Shown here: piece after piece, positions 1-8,058 of the stretch
How positions within the stretch are numbered: the stretch's first letter is position 1
How the letters are laid out: every line of letters begins with the position of its first letter
NCBI GenBank assembly: GCA_003427395.1
Contig: BFEA01000005.1
Coordinates: 4,979,254 to 5,003,875, forward strand
Reading direction: 5' to 3'
Length of the DNA: 24,622 nucleotides
Source: Chara braunii
Lineage: Eukaryota; Streptophyta; Charophyceae; Charales; Characeae
The notes under the pieces: model-generated
What the model was told of the DNA's origin: nothing
Database searches by the model: none
Seen by the model: the letters and a program-made list of their open reading frames with translations, nothing else
Position numbers and translations under genes: made by a program

Positions 1-72
<72 letters not shown>
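1..72. repeat. (AG)n microsatellite at the left edge, inside the 5' LTR
   Basis: An uninterrupted AG dinucleotide run fills the first 72 bases and continues off the left edge. The sequence directly after it (GCAGTTGTGGG) is the same as that following the AG/GATA tract at 10773-10930, so this tract belongs to the LTR sequence and is not a chance neighbour. Confidence 0.95.
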
Positions 73-73
<1 letters not shown>

Positions 74-686
74 AGTTGTGGGTACGGGATGAGGTTCTTT
101 CTTTTGCTCATCTATATAATTTTGGCTTCTGCTATGGCTGATTTTTGTCGCGGCCTTTTTTTACCTTTCCTTGTAAATCGTCTCAAATTTTCTTTGTCGC
201 TCTTGCCTCGTATGTATGCATGAATGGGTGTGAACTCTTCTTTATTAGTGATCTTTTCAGATTCCCGATCTTGTTTTGCAATGCTTGTCTAACTTCTCTT
301 ATCCATCTACATCTGATCGAAAGCACCCGCTACGGATGTTTGGGTTTTTATTATTCGTCCTTGATCGTCATAAGGCCACCAAGACGCTGTGAGATGTTGA
401 TTGTCCTTTCCCCTTTTTCTCTCCTTTTGTCACGTGAATGGTATGGAGATGAATGAAACATCTGGATCTCATCCTACATAGCATGAGTAGGATAGTTGCA
501 TGTAGGATACAGTCGCTATCGCGATACAGGAAACCCGAGCCTGATTCACTGCCGCTAGTGTGCACGCTCCGTTGCTCACATACGACCGCGATCTCGAAAA
601 ACCGAGTCGCGGCGTACGTGCGCGTCTGCATGAGCCAATCTCGAATTTATCAAAAGGATGCGGGAAATCGAATTCATTAGCTGGAT

Positions 687-1268
687 ATGGCCCAAGAAAG
701 TCCCTTTTGGATCACCGATCGTGAAAGCTTGAGGGATCCGGAGTGTCGCGAGTACTGGGAAGGTGAACAACTCAGACGACGGGAAAACTTGAGAAACCCG
801 AACCTCCCCTGTCGGACAAAGAACAACCGACTATGCGCGGGGGATTTCCATTGGGCTATAACCCGCGACCTTAGGGGCCCAGACTACCCAGACATGGACA
901 ATACTCTATACTGCATATCCCCGGGCTTCGCCGTTATTACTACCAGTTTCCGTCCCTTTCACCTCCTCCTTCTATATCATCAACTCACAGTGGTACCATG
1001 GAATTCCATAGCTCACTATTGGCCCATCCCACCGTGCAAGGATTGCCAGCAGTACCAAACACGCCAAGCTTTGGGATTTATCCGCCGAACTTGAACCGAA
1101 GTTGAACAGCGATTGAGCAGCCTCTGCTTGGGGCCTTCCCCGTCGGATTCCGAAGCTTGTTAGGAGCGGCGCCGACTGCGGCACGACTGCCACGGTGTCC
1201 CATTGATTCGCCAGACAAGGGACCGACCGTGGTGGCATCACTGGCAGAGGCCCCAACCCCCTCCCTGA
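687..1268 (+). pseudogene. LTR-borne ORF, 5' LTR copy (interrupted)
   Basis: This is the 5' LTR counterpart of the open frame at 11539-12075. It reads from an ATG (MAQESPFW...) for 135 codons to a TGA at 1092-1094. The other LTR has CGA there, so this is a C-to-T change at a CpG. A second in-frame stop, TAG at 1161-1163, replaces a TAC of the other copy. A 36-base in-frame insertion encodes about 12 extra residues near residue 111, and a single codon is missing near residue 50. The frame would otherwise run to about 1268. The product matches no family I recognise. It is rich in Arg, Glu, Trp and Tyr, with no signal peptide or membrane segment visible. It lies upstream of the primer site and gag, so in a genomic transcript it would sit in the 5' leader. 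Confidence 0.55.
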
Positions 1269-1460
1269 AGGCTGAAACACCAGATACGACCCGTGCGCAT
1301 CATTTTGCACCATTGTCCCTAAAACTCGCCACATGAGATCTCATTTCCGACCTGGGACTCCATCCCCACTTTCCTAAAATCCTTGGCACACCCCCTTTTT
1401 CACACTTCCGCCCCCCCCCCCCATCCCACTCTGACCAGGAAGTCGCGTTGGGCTTGAGGT

Positions 1461-1473
1461 TGGTATCGGAGTC
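1461..1473 (+). other. Primer binding site, initiator tRNA-Met type
   Basis: TGGTATCGGAGTC matches the usual plant tRNA-iMet primer site TGGTATCAGAGCC at 11 of 13 positions. It lies eight bases after the end of the repeated LTR sequence and 52 bases before the gag ATG. This placement identifies the upstream repeat as a 5' LTR and the downstream frame as gag. Both mismatches are transitions, in line with the decay seen elsewhere in the element. Confidence 0.8.
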
Positions 1474-1525
1474 GACATGTGGCGAGCTCATAAGAGAAGT
1501 GGGTAGATAAGTCGCACAGTACGAT

Positions 1526-2713
1526 ATGGCGAACAGAGGGCAGGCTAGACAGCGGAACGCCCCGCGACGCGATCGTATAGTACTTAGAAATCGATCGGCC
1601 GGACGACCGGCCGCCAATATGAACGCCAGTCAGGCGCAAAATGTCAATGTACAGCTAGCCGGGGCCCCTGTTCCCGCACCACCTATCCGAGCTCGCGCAC
1701 CCACGACTCCACCTGATTTGTATCTCTTCGACCCTGCACACCATCTGGCTGGTGCATGGTTAACTACCTTACGTGCACAACAATATGACAACGACGAAGC
1801 TCAGATCAACATCCCCGCCAGACTGGGAGGGAATGCGCATCACTGGCTTAGCACTTATGCCTGGATATATCTCCCGACCTTTGAAAGAGACTTCTTGAAC
1901 AGGTTCGACTATATCCACCCTGAACAAGTCTTCTTTATGATTAAAGACCGAGTTCAGAAGCCCCTTGAATCTATCACAAAATATCGCAGTAGGTTCTATA
2001 GAATGTTTGTCAAATCCGAGAGGGACAAAAAGGTTGGGAGAGATCTATTTATCGATGGGCTTCGTAGTCGGGCAATGAGGGCGAAATTACGGAAGCAATT
2101 TTCCCCCATCAATCATACGATGCAACAAATTATGGATGGGGTAGAAAAAATAAAACAGAAATTTGCCGCTAGCTTTCTAGAAAATGAAGATCACGCAAAA
2201 GATGGAGATTCCTGGGAACTGGCCAGAGCGAAAGCCGAGCTGGCCGCACTCCAGAACAAATTTGAGAATATAGGTTTTGTCTCCGGTCCTGTTACTTACC
2301 TAGAGCAGGTCGCATCCAAGAGATCCATACCTGACACGACTTCAGGATTACCGATTATGACCACACCTCTGCCTCCCCCGGAAGCCCCTTCAAGGCCTAG
2401 TGAATCAAATGCGATACTAGAACTAACTCGAATACTGGTTAGCCTAATGCAAGAAAGTAAGAAGGAACAACGTGAGCACAATGCTCAGATCCAATAATTG
2501 ATGAGATCGATGCGCCCCATTGCAGTCAGAGCAGCGCCAATGATGCAAGGCGCAGCCCCCGCTCCAGCAGTGGGCGAGGCGGCAACTAACGTAAGTGTTT
2601 GTTACAGGTGTCATCAGCCCGGGCACATAGCCCGGGACTGTCCCCACCGACTCACGCAAACAAGAACCGCACCAGCAGCTGCAACACCAATTTCTAACGG
2701 ACCTGGCGGGTGA
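1526..2713 (+). pseudogene. gag: gag: capsid-like region and CCHC zinc knuckle, one internal stop
   Basis: Gag is the structural polyprotein that packages the element RNA. The first ATG after the primer site opens 323 codons. An Arg-rich N-terminus and a Pro/Ala segment lead into a retrotransposon Gag core at about residues 65-220, with the typical pattern of W-L between small residues, F-x-x-x-F, Y-x-x-x-F and F-x-x-G-L. A coiled-coil-like Ala/Glu/Lys stretch follows. A TAA at 2495-2497 then interrupts the frame, which continues unchanged to a perfect knuckle, C-x2-C-x4-H-x4-C, at about 2602-2640, and ends at TGA 2711-2713. CAA-to-TAA is the simplest origin of the internal stop, but programmed readthrough cannot be excluded. 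No slippery heptamer is visible near the 3' end, and an ATG for the next frame lies five bases after the stop. Confidence 0.85.
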
Positions 2714-2718
2714 CCACA

Positions 2719-3196
2719 ATGGTAGAAGAAAACGATAATGGTGCAAGCCCGTCGGGGGTCATGGAAAAAGCGGTGGAGCTCATCCCGCTCAATCAATACA
2801 TATCGTTGGGATTGCCAGGCCTTGGCATGATAGGGGCCATCCAACCTGCCCCCGACAACAACGAAGTCTCAGAATGGAGGCCCTCCCCGAGGGAAATGGA
2901 ATCTGGGGGACCCGCATTCGTTACGGGAGAAATCGATGTGCTAGATATAGTTCGTGCCTTGGATCACCGCATCTCCTTGCCCATCGGACACCTGCTGACC
3001 ATTTCCGAACAGGTAATGACCGGACGCTACAGCACTAGAAGGCAAACCGGAAGCGATTCACCTTCGCCAAATTGGCAGCCGCAAAAGGAAAATCCCTCGC
3101 TAGAGACCCTAAGCCGGAGGAGCCAAGCACCTCCGAACCCGCCCGGATGGGCCTAATTCGAAAAGACGATCACTTCCTACGGATCAAAGCCCTACT
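2719..3196 (+). pseudogene. pol: pol N-terminal linker upstream of protease
   Basis: An open stretch in the frame -1 to gag begins at GTG 2710 or ATG 2719, just past the gag stop, and runs to TGA at 3156. It contains a leucine-rich patch near 2950-3015 of the kind seen between the knuckle and protease in plant Ty3 polyproteins. From about 3057 a third frame carries plausible Lys/Pro/Glu-rich protein, and the protease itself is in a fourth segment from about 3182. At least two indels must therefore separate the linker from the protease. I infer one decayed polyprotein rather than several small genes. Catalytic motifs are absent here. Start by frameshift from gag is an alternative to reinitiation. 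Confidence 0.6.
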
Positions 3197-4255
3197 GTGG
3201 AGATCCGTGGAGTGCGACGTGGAAGTTTGGGAAACCCCTACAGTGCGGTCCTTGATTCTGGAGCCGCGGTCCTGGCCATCTCCCTACGGGTGGTCGAGTG
3301 GGCCGGCTGGTGGAAAGACGTGATTCCTCTCGCGGAGGGCGATCACTTCGTTTCCGCTGACGAAGGTAAGATCCGAGTCGCAGGGAGGATGACGAACGTC
3401 GCCTTCCAAATAGGTAAGGTCCACGCCTTGGGCGACGTAGTGGTCCTAAACATGACCACGTACGATGTCCTCGTCGGATTACTAGCCCTCACAGCCTTGC
3501 GGGCCACGCTGGATTTCGAACGAAAGGCAGTCATCCTCCACAACACTGGAGGAAGGCCACACACCATTCCGATGCGCCTCACCCTTCGGACGACTTCGAT
3601 GCCTGAGCGACTACGACAGAAACCCGGTGAAGTCCTGCGAATGATAAGGTGGGAAGAATCCACGGACGAATCCGACGTCGAACCCACACTATCATCATCC
3701 ACCTCCGAGAGCGAGGAAGATACAGACCCTCAAATTCTCGAGCTAACACGACAAAGAGTCTGCTATCCACTTCGACAGAAAGCGATGAAAACCTTCGTTT
3801 TTATAAGGGACGCGCAGCGAACCAGAGCACTGATCATGGGAGAACCGCTGGTTCAGATATCCCGGTTGATGGATTCTTGGGAACCCCCTTGAACCATATA
3901 CGTAGCAACCACCCCATTGTTATCCAGATATCAGGATAAGTGGTCCTTCTGCGATATCTCAAGAATTTCTCCCGGCTCGTTGCTCACCAGAGGAAAAGAA
4001 ATCCGACCGCTACAGGGAGGCACCGAAAACTGGACTCCGGAACCCCCTGGGCTGTACGACCTCGCCCCGTTCGATATTGGACGAAAAGTCGAGGAAAAGG
4101 TCGTGGACCTCCAGGATATCGAAGATGGTGTCACCCCGGAGGAACACGTGGCAATCAGGGAAGAGGAAGCTCAGATGGTTGCCATGATCTTCTTTTGGTA
4201 TTCCGACCATTCCTTTATATCATCCTCACCCACGAAAAAAGACCCATGCGGCTAG
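3182..4255 (+). pseudogene. pol: pol: retropepsin-like aspartic protease and C-terminal linker
   Basis: The protease releases gag and pol products. Hydrophobic residues precede the active-site triad Asp-Ser-Gly-Ala, whose Asp codon is at 3254-3256. About 75 residues later comes a Tyr-Asp-Val-Leu-Val-Gly segment typical of the second half of Ty3 proteases, at about 3460-3480. So the fold looks complete and the catalytic Asp is intact. The frame then continues through an acidic Ser/Glu-rich spacer. It hits TGA at 3890-3892 after a Pro codon and stays open in the same frame to TAG at 4255. No ATG begins the domain, as expected inside a polyprotein. A frame change of about 16 bases separates it from reverse transcriptase. 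Confidence 0.8.
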
Positions 4256-4271
4256 GACAAAACAACTACCG

Positions 4272-5324
4272 GTGGCGATACGAGACTGCCACTACGAACT
4301 GCATGTGTCGGACTATGTGCCGGACGAGATACACAAACTCATCGCAAACATTCTAGCCGAATATAAGAGGGCGATTAGTACAGATGACACATACATAGGA
4401 CTATCCCTGGCCATACAGCACGGGATCCAGACCAGCACCCACCCGCTGATTCACTGTAAACCATACCGGTACTCGTTAGTCGAAAGACGAACCGCCCTGG
4501 AGCGGATCAGAGAATTCGAGGCCAATGGTTGGATCGATCCCGCTACTGGACGATGGTCCTTCCCCATGGTTTTATTCCCTAGAAAGACCGGATCCATTCA
4601 CATTTGCATCGATTATCGGAAACTGAATGATATCACGATCAAAGATGTGTATCCCCTCCCGCGGATTGATGATTTGCTGGATGCAATTGGGTGTGCTAAC
4701 TACTTTAGCAAGTTCGACATCCGCAATGGGTTCCATCACATATTGGTGAAGGAAGAGGACCGACCGAAAACGACATTCGTACTGTTCAAAGGAACGTGGC
4801 AATGGGTTCAATGTCCTATGGGCATTTGTAATGCTCTGGCTACATTTCAAAGAGCGATGCACATGACCTTCCATAATTCCGTTAACAAGACTCAACTGAC
4901 ACAGGGAATGGTCAACTTTTGCGTTATCGTGTACATGAACGACATCCTAGTGTATTCGGAATCGTTTAACAGGCATGCACAATATATCGAATGGACATTT
5001 GGAGCGCTGCGAGATGCGGGCTTCAAAATTGCCCTGGAAAAGAGCGAGTTTTTCCTGTCGGAAATCTCGTTCCTAGGGTACGTGGTGACGCGAGGAGGCT
5101 TGCGACGGGATTCGAGAAAAGTCGCGGCAGTTCGAGACGCTCCGACACCCACGTCGCTGGCGCAAGTTCGAGCTTTCTTGGGACTGGCCTCGTACTATCG
5201 TCGATTTATCAAGGGTTTCGCGGCAATCGCACGGCCCCTGACGAACCTCTTGCGAAAGGACCAGCCATTGAGGTGGGACGCTGAGTGCGAGCAGGCCTTT
5301 GCCACATTGAAGGAAGCAATTTGA
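4272..5324 (+). pseudogene. pol: pol: Ty3-type reverse transcriptase with altered active site
   Basis: The domain copies element RNA into DNA. The 350-codon open frame shows the Ty3 RT motifs in order. The fingers region has a Cys-Ile-Asp-Tyr-Arg-Lys-Leu-Asn motif at about residues 112-119. Motif A is Phe-Asp-Ile-Arg-Asn-Gly with the catalytic Asp149 intact (4716-4718). A Gln-Cys-Pro-Met-Gly motif B ends in Ala-Thr-Phe-Gln. Motif C follows, then a Phe-Leu-Gly-Tyr-Val thumb motif and an FLGLASYYRRF connection typical of Ty3/gypsy. Motif C reads Tyr-Met-Asn-Asp, so the first of the two invariant Asp residues is Asn223 (AAC at 4938-4940). A G-to-A change from GAC is enough to explain it. Loss of this metal ligand should abolish polymerisation. 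The frame ends by a shift into the RNase H frame at 5319-5324. Confidence 0.92.
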
Positions 5325-5761
5325 TAACGACCCCTATTTTGATCCGACCTGACCCCGGGAAGCAATTCGTACTCATCTCAGAATGGCAGCCGGAGGCAAT
5401 CTCTGCTATTCTGGCGCAAAAGGGGTAAGACGGCCGCGCGTCCAGGACAGTACCAGACGAAAGGAGAAACGATTCGACACCTCAAGGAGAATGCTACGCA
5501 GTGGTGTGGGGGATTCAACACTTCCATCCGTATCTGTACGGGCTGAAGTTCCTCCTCGTTACGGATCACGAACCCCTGTTGGCTCTCAAGAGACTCACTA
5601 ATTACACGGGCGTGATTGGACGTTGGGCAGTGACTCGGAGGCTGCAGGAGTACGATTTCGACATCGTTCATCGAAAAACGGAAAGGCACGGGAACGCGGA
5701 TGGGCTAACACGACTGCACCGATCGGCCAAGGTTACCAAGGGCGAAGAAATTATCCCGTGA
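5321..5761 (+). pseudogene. pol: pol: RNase H domain (interrupted)
   Basis: RNase H degrades the RNA template after first-strand synthesis. The frame resumes at TTG 5321, one base back from the RT frame, with the tether sequence ITTPILIRPDPGKQF that normally precedes RNase H in Ty3 elements. The Asp usually found soon after (in Thr-Asp-Ala-Ser) is missing; Ser-Glu-Trp occupies the place. TAA at 5426-5428 interrupts the frame. Downstream, in the same frame, are the Glu-Cys-Tyr-Ala-Val-Val helix, the Tyr-Leu-Tyr-Gly-Leu segment with Thr-Asp-His-Glu-Pro-Leu, and the closing Asn-Ala-Asp-Gly-Leu-Thr-Arg-Leu motif. The frame closes at TGA 5759-5761. That stop probably also interrupted an original continuous frame into the integrase. 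Confidence 0.88.
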
Positions 5762-5833
5762 AGAGAACCGGAACCAGTCAGTGGGCCGCAATAAGGACAA
5801 GTGGCTATCCTTCCACGTGCTAAGAAGTGACAC

Positions 5834-6082
5834 ATGACAATGGGCGATGGAGGTAATTCTGGAGGCCCCCTTTCTCCCCTCTTGTCCTCGTCTCTCCTCT
5901 CTTTGCCTGACAAGTTTTGTTACTTCTGCGAGGCAATCTCACATGTCTACTCGGTCCCTATGCGTCCTAGCGGGGAAGGGTACGTCGAATGGGTAGATTG
6001 CCGGTACTGTGTCTCCAAGGCCGACGGTTCCTGCATTCAATACTGAAACTCGGACAAAGCCTGGCTGTGTCCCTTGTGTTGA
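5834..6082 (+). pseudogene. PHD-finger-like cysteine module between RNase H and integrase
   Basis: This segment is in the same frame as the RNase H upstream and the integrase downstream; only stop codons interrupt it (TAA 5792, TGA 5828, 6044, 6080 and 6170). It carries C-x2-C (5918-5929), then 23 residues, C-x2-C (5999-6010), then C-x4-D-x2-C, then 11 residues including one TGA, and finally Trp-x-Cys-Pro-x-Cys ending at 6079. That is the order and close to the spacing of a PHD finger (Cys4-His-Cys3) with the hallmark Trp two residues before the seventh ligand. The position usually held by His is Asp here. PHD fingers typically bind histone H3 tails. A function in target choice is my inference. 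A RING or other treble-clef finger is an alternative. Confidence 0.5.
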
Positions 6083-6196
6083 TCCGACAAAATTCCTACG
6101 GAAGACCGCTTTCTGGAGGCCACGTCTGAGGGTTTAAAAAATACCCGTAGGTTTAGAAGGGCCGAGGTATGAACATATGTCGTCTTAATAGCCACA

Positions 6197-6943
6197 GTGG
6201 TCGAGAACCCCCTCCGAGACTTCACCAGGGAGGACCGTAGAAGGGCTAATGAGAGGGCACGGGACTATCGATGGAACGATGAACGGTTGGAAAAACGAAA
6301 GACCGATGGTAGTGGGATTTGGATGGCCGTGCCCCATCCATTCGTAAGGTATGACTGGGTTAAGTTGGCACACAAAGAGATTGCAACTCACTTTGCCGTA
6401 CGGATTATACAGGCGGCAATTGACAAGAACGAATGGTATTGGTCCAATATTCGCGACGATGTTAAATTCGTCGTCCGAAATTGTCAAGTCTGCGCCGCTG
6501 ACAAGGCCCCGATTCAGCCGCCTAGATCGATAGTGCCCACTGAAGTCCAACGGCCATTTCAGAAGGTTAGCATGGATGCGACGGATATCGTCGTGCCCCC
6601 TGGGCCGAATAGCTGTGAATATTCAATCCTCTTGGTGTTTGTTGACCACTTTTCAAAATGGATTCAGGCCTACCCATGTCAGACTAGACAGACGGCGGAA
6701 ATAGCATGGTATGTCAACCGTTTCCTCGGGATGCATCAGGATACCGAGGAAATACTTACGAACAATGGAACTGAGTTCCGAGGGGAAGTTATGAGGAATT
6801 TAGTCATACATGGAGTGTCTATTCGTAATACTGCTCCCCATATGTCCCAATCGAACGGTCTCATACAAAACGCCAACCGGGTCATCAAAACGACACTCCA
6901 ACCGGGTCATCAAAACGACACTCCGACGGAATATTGCGGCTAG
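6197..6943 (+). pseudogene. pol: pol: integrase zinc-binding and catalytic core (frame broken by duplication)
   Basis: Integrase inserts the cDNA into the genome. The N-terminal HHCC module is intact: His-x5-His in the segment AHKEIATH, then Asn-Cys-Gln-Val-Cys at about 6478-6495. The catalytic core begins with Met-Asp-Ala-Thr-Asp, where the first Asp of the D,D-35-E triad is present (about 6571). The second Asp is replaced by Asn in Leu-Thr-Asn-Asn-Gly-Thr-Glu-Phe (about 6757-6780). At the usual Glu site, in the segment NGLIQNANRVIK (about 6856-6891), there is Gln. So two of three metal ligands appear lost. A perfect 25-base tandem duplication (6875-6899 and 6900-6924) then shifts the frame, so the product ends early at TAG 6941-6943. 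Confidence 0.9.
6875..6924 (+). repeat. 25-bp perfect tandem duplication in integrase
   Basis: The 25 bases at 6875-6899 recur exactly at 6900-6924. Each copy encodes the helix after the third catalytic position, read in frame 2 for the first copy and frame 0 for the second. Because 25 is not a multiple of three, the duplication itself is the frameshift that separates the integrase core from its C-terminus. Confidence 0.95.
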
Positions 6944-7262
6944 GGACACGCGGTCGTGGCCTGACATTGTGGATCATATCTTGGCTGTACACCGAGGGAC
7001 CCCACATGAATCTACGAGACTTTCACTATTTCACTTACGAACCAACAACCTAGCTTGCGTCTCGGTACCGAACCTGAATGATGAAACGACACTCGACCGA
7101 CGTCCCACAAGAGCAACGACCAAGGAAAAGGCAAAGCGACATTTGAAGCTTATGGAGCGGATCCTTCCGAGATTGGCCCGAAAGAGGTAGAGAATGACTG
7201 AATTGGCCCACGACCGCCAGGTCCGCAGTTACGAGGCTGAAATGCAGGTCCCCGGCCCCAGT
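6900..7262 (+). pseudogene. pol: pol: integrase C-terminal half of core (shifted frame)
   Basis: Starting inside the second copy of the 25-bp duplication, this frame continues the integrase with typical core C-terminal sequence: Trp-Pro-Asp-Ile-Val, then a Tyr/Val-His-Arg-Gly-Thr-Pro-His-Glu-Ser-Thr segment. This corresponds to the stretch just after the catalytic domain in plant Ty3 integrases. TAG at 7188-7190 interrupts the frame. Past it the same frame runs on as RMTELAHDRQVRSYEAEM, which looks like the usual helical linker, up to about 7262. There a one-base indel moves the sequence into the next frame. It has no independent start. Confidence 0.8.
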
Positions 7263-7573
7263 ATAAATTGGGGGACTTGGTGCAGGTAAGGAAATGTGCT
7301 CGTCAAGGGAAACTAGAGCCACGATTCTTCAGGTGCTTTCGAGTGATCGAGCTCGGACCTAACGGAGTGAACACCGTGCGCCTCGCTCCTAAAGTGGCAG
7401 GCAGTCGGTCAGGTAGACCCAGAGTCCGCGACGTGTCCTATCTTTGCCATCTCTCTGCTTCCGGGACTCCCTCTCGAACTGGATCGCCCTCGGAATCTGA
7501 GTCTGAGTGGGAAAGTGACGCTCCCCATTCTCATTCTTCTCCCCATTCATCTTCTCCCTCCTCTTCGCCATGA
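7263..7573 (+). pseudogene. pol: pol: integrase GPY/F-like C-terminal module and Ser-rich tail
   Basis: The segment Gly-Asp-Leu-Val-Gln-Val-Arg, then Lys-Leu-Glu-Pro-Arg-Phe-Phe-Arg-Cys-Phe-Arg-Val and Val-Asn-Thr-Val-Arg-Leu, matches the GPY/F module that ends Ty3 integrases. Here the Gly-Pro of the name is Arg-Cys. A Ser/Glu/His-rich tail of about 45 residues follows; I see no chromodomain. The frame ends at TGA 7571-7573, and this stop overlaps the ATG of the next ORF as ATGA. The stretch is open without any lesion from the presumed indel near 7262. Confidence 0.8.
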
Positions 7574-8058
7574 GTTTTTCCACGGAACAGGTACTCAATG
7601 AGCGGATGCTAGCGCCACGGAGACACATCTTGGTGATCAGACAGGTTCATCATCCGCGTATCAGCCCGGACGTCATCCGATTTGCTAAGTTTTTTAGCAC
7701 GACGAGCGTGCATGCAGCAACAGAGTTCCGATTCGTAATACCCAACTGCAAGGTGCAAGTATTGGCCGAAGCATCGGCCTTTCTACGACTCTCGGCGCCC
7801 GGGACCAGCCACATCTCGACTATTGTCTCCTTTAGCGGAGACATCACTACGGTGGATCCAGGGGCGCATCCGAGCATCCTCGTCTCGCTGCGAGATTTGG
7901 GGGAAGAGTTGGCGAGTTCCTGGAGTCCGCTGCTTGCGGGGCGGGGGGAAAACGTCGCCAATAACAATAGTATTGACCTGAACGGCATCTGCGCTCTCCG
8001 ACAGAATCCCGCGATACCTCTCCCTGCGCTCACCGCTTTTTTCTCGCGTCCTCAATGA
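7570..8058 (+). CDS. Accessory ORF3 of the retrotransposon, unknown function (162 codons)
   Basis: The ORF lies where an env gene would lie, directly downstream of integrase. Its ATG (7570-7572) overlaps the pol stop as ATGA, and its own stop (8056-8058) overlaps the next ATG in the same way. The product begins with a Met-Ser-Phe-Ser-Thr-Glu-Gln N-terminus and has alternating hydrophobic strands in residues 18-100, a Gly/Asn-rich loop near residue 130 and a Pro/Leu-rich end. I see no signal peptide, transmembrane helix, furin-like site or Cys pattern, so it does not look like an envelope protein. I recognise no family. It is fully open while pol upstream is full of lesions. It could be a remnant host sequence, but the overlaps argue for an element gene. 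Confidence 0.6.
   Translation: MSFSTEQVLNERMLAPRRHILVIRQVHHPRISPDVIRFAKFFSTTSVHAATEFRFVIPNCKVQVLAEASAFLRLSAPGTSHISTIVSFSGDITTVDPGAHPSILVSLRDLGEELASSWSPLLAGRGENVANNNSIDLNGICALRQNPAIPLPALTAFFSRPQ

Larger units (their letters stand above)
1..1453 (+). mobile_element. 5' LTR of a Ty3/gypsy retrotransposon (left part outside the window)
   Basis: Bases 73-1453 align almost end to end with 10931-12261. In the first ~330 aligned bases I count 17 substitutions, 14 of them transitions, about 5%. The shared sequence stops at ...GCGTTGGGC, eight bases before a primer binding site, which is where a 5' LTR should end. The copy contains a degraded version of an LTR-borne ORF (687-1268). The left part, including the expected promoter, lies outside the window. 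If the 3' LTR boundaries at 9770-12267 are right, about 1 kb of this LTR is missing. Its last six bases before the primer site differ from the other copy, so the exact end is uncertain. Confidence 0.85.

Noticed and set aside
111-120. TATATAAT as the LTR TATA box
   Set aside because: The 3' LTR copy has GTATAAG there. It lies after the microsatellite, downstream of the better TATAAATT at 10506.
145-456. Plus-strand frame of 103 codons in the 5' LTR (and a shorter one at 11004-11216)
   Set aside because: The two LTR copies do not keep the same stop. The frame ends early in the 3' copy, and its content shows no protein-like pattern.
1300-1639. Minus-strand frames across the LTR end and gag start
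   Set aside because: They overlap the primer site and gag, are not matched in the 3' LTR beyond the shared part, and have no recognisable content.
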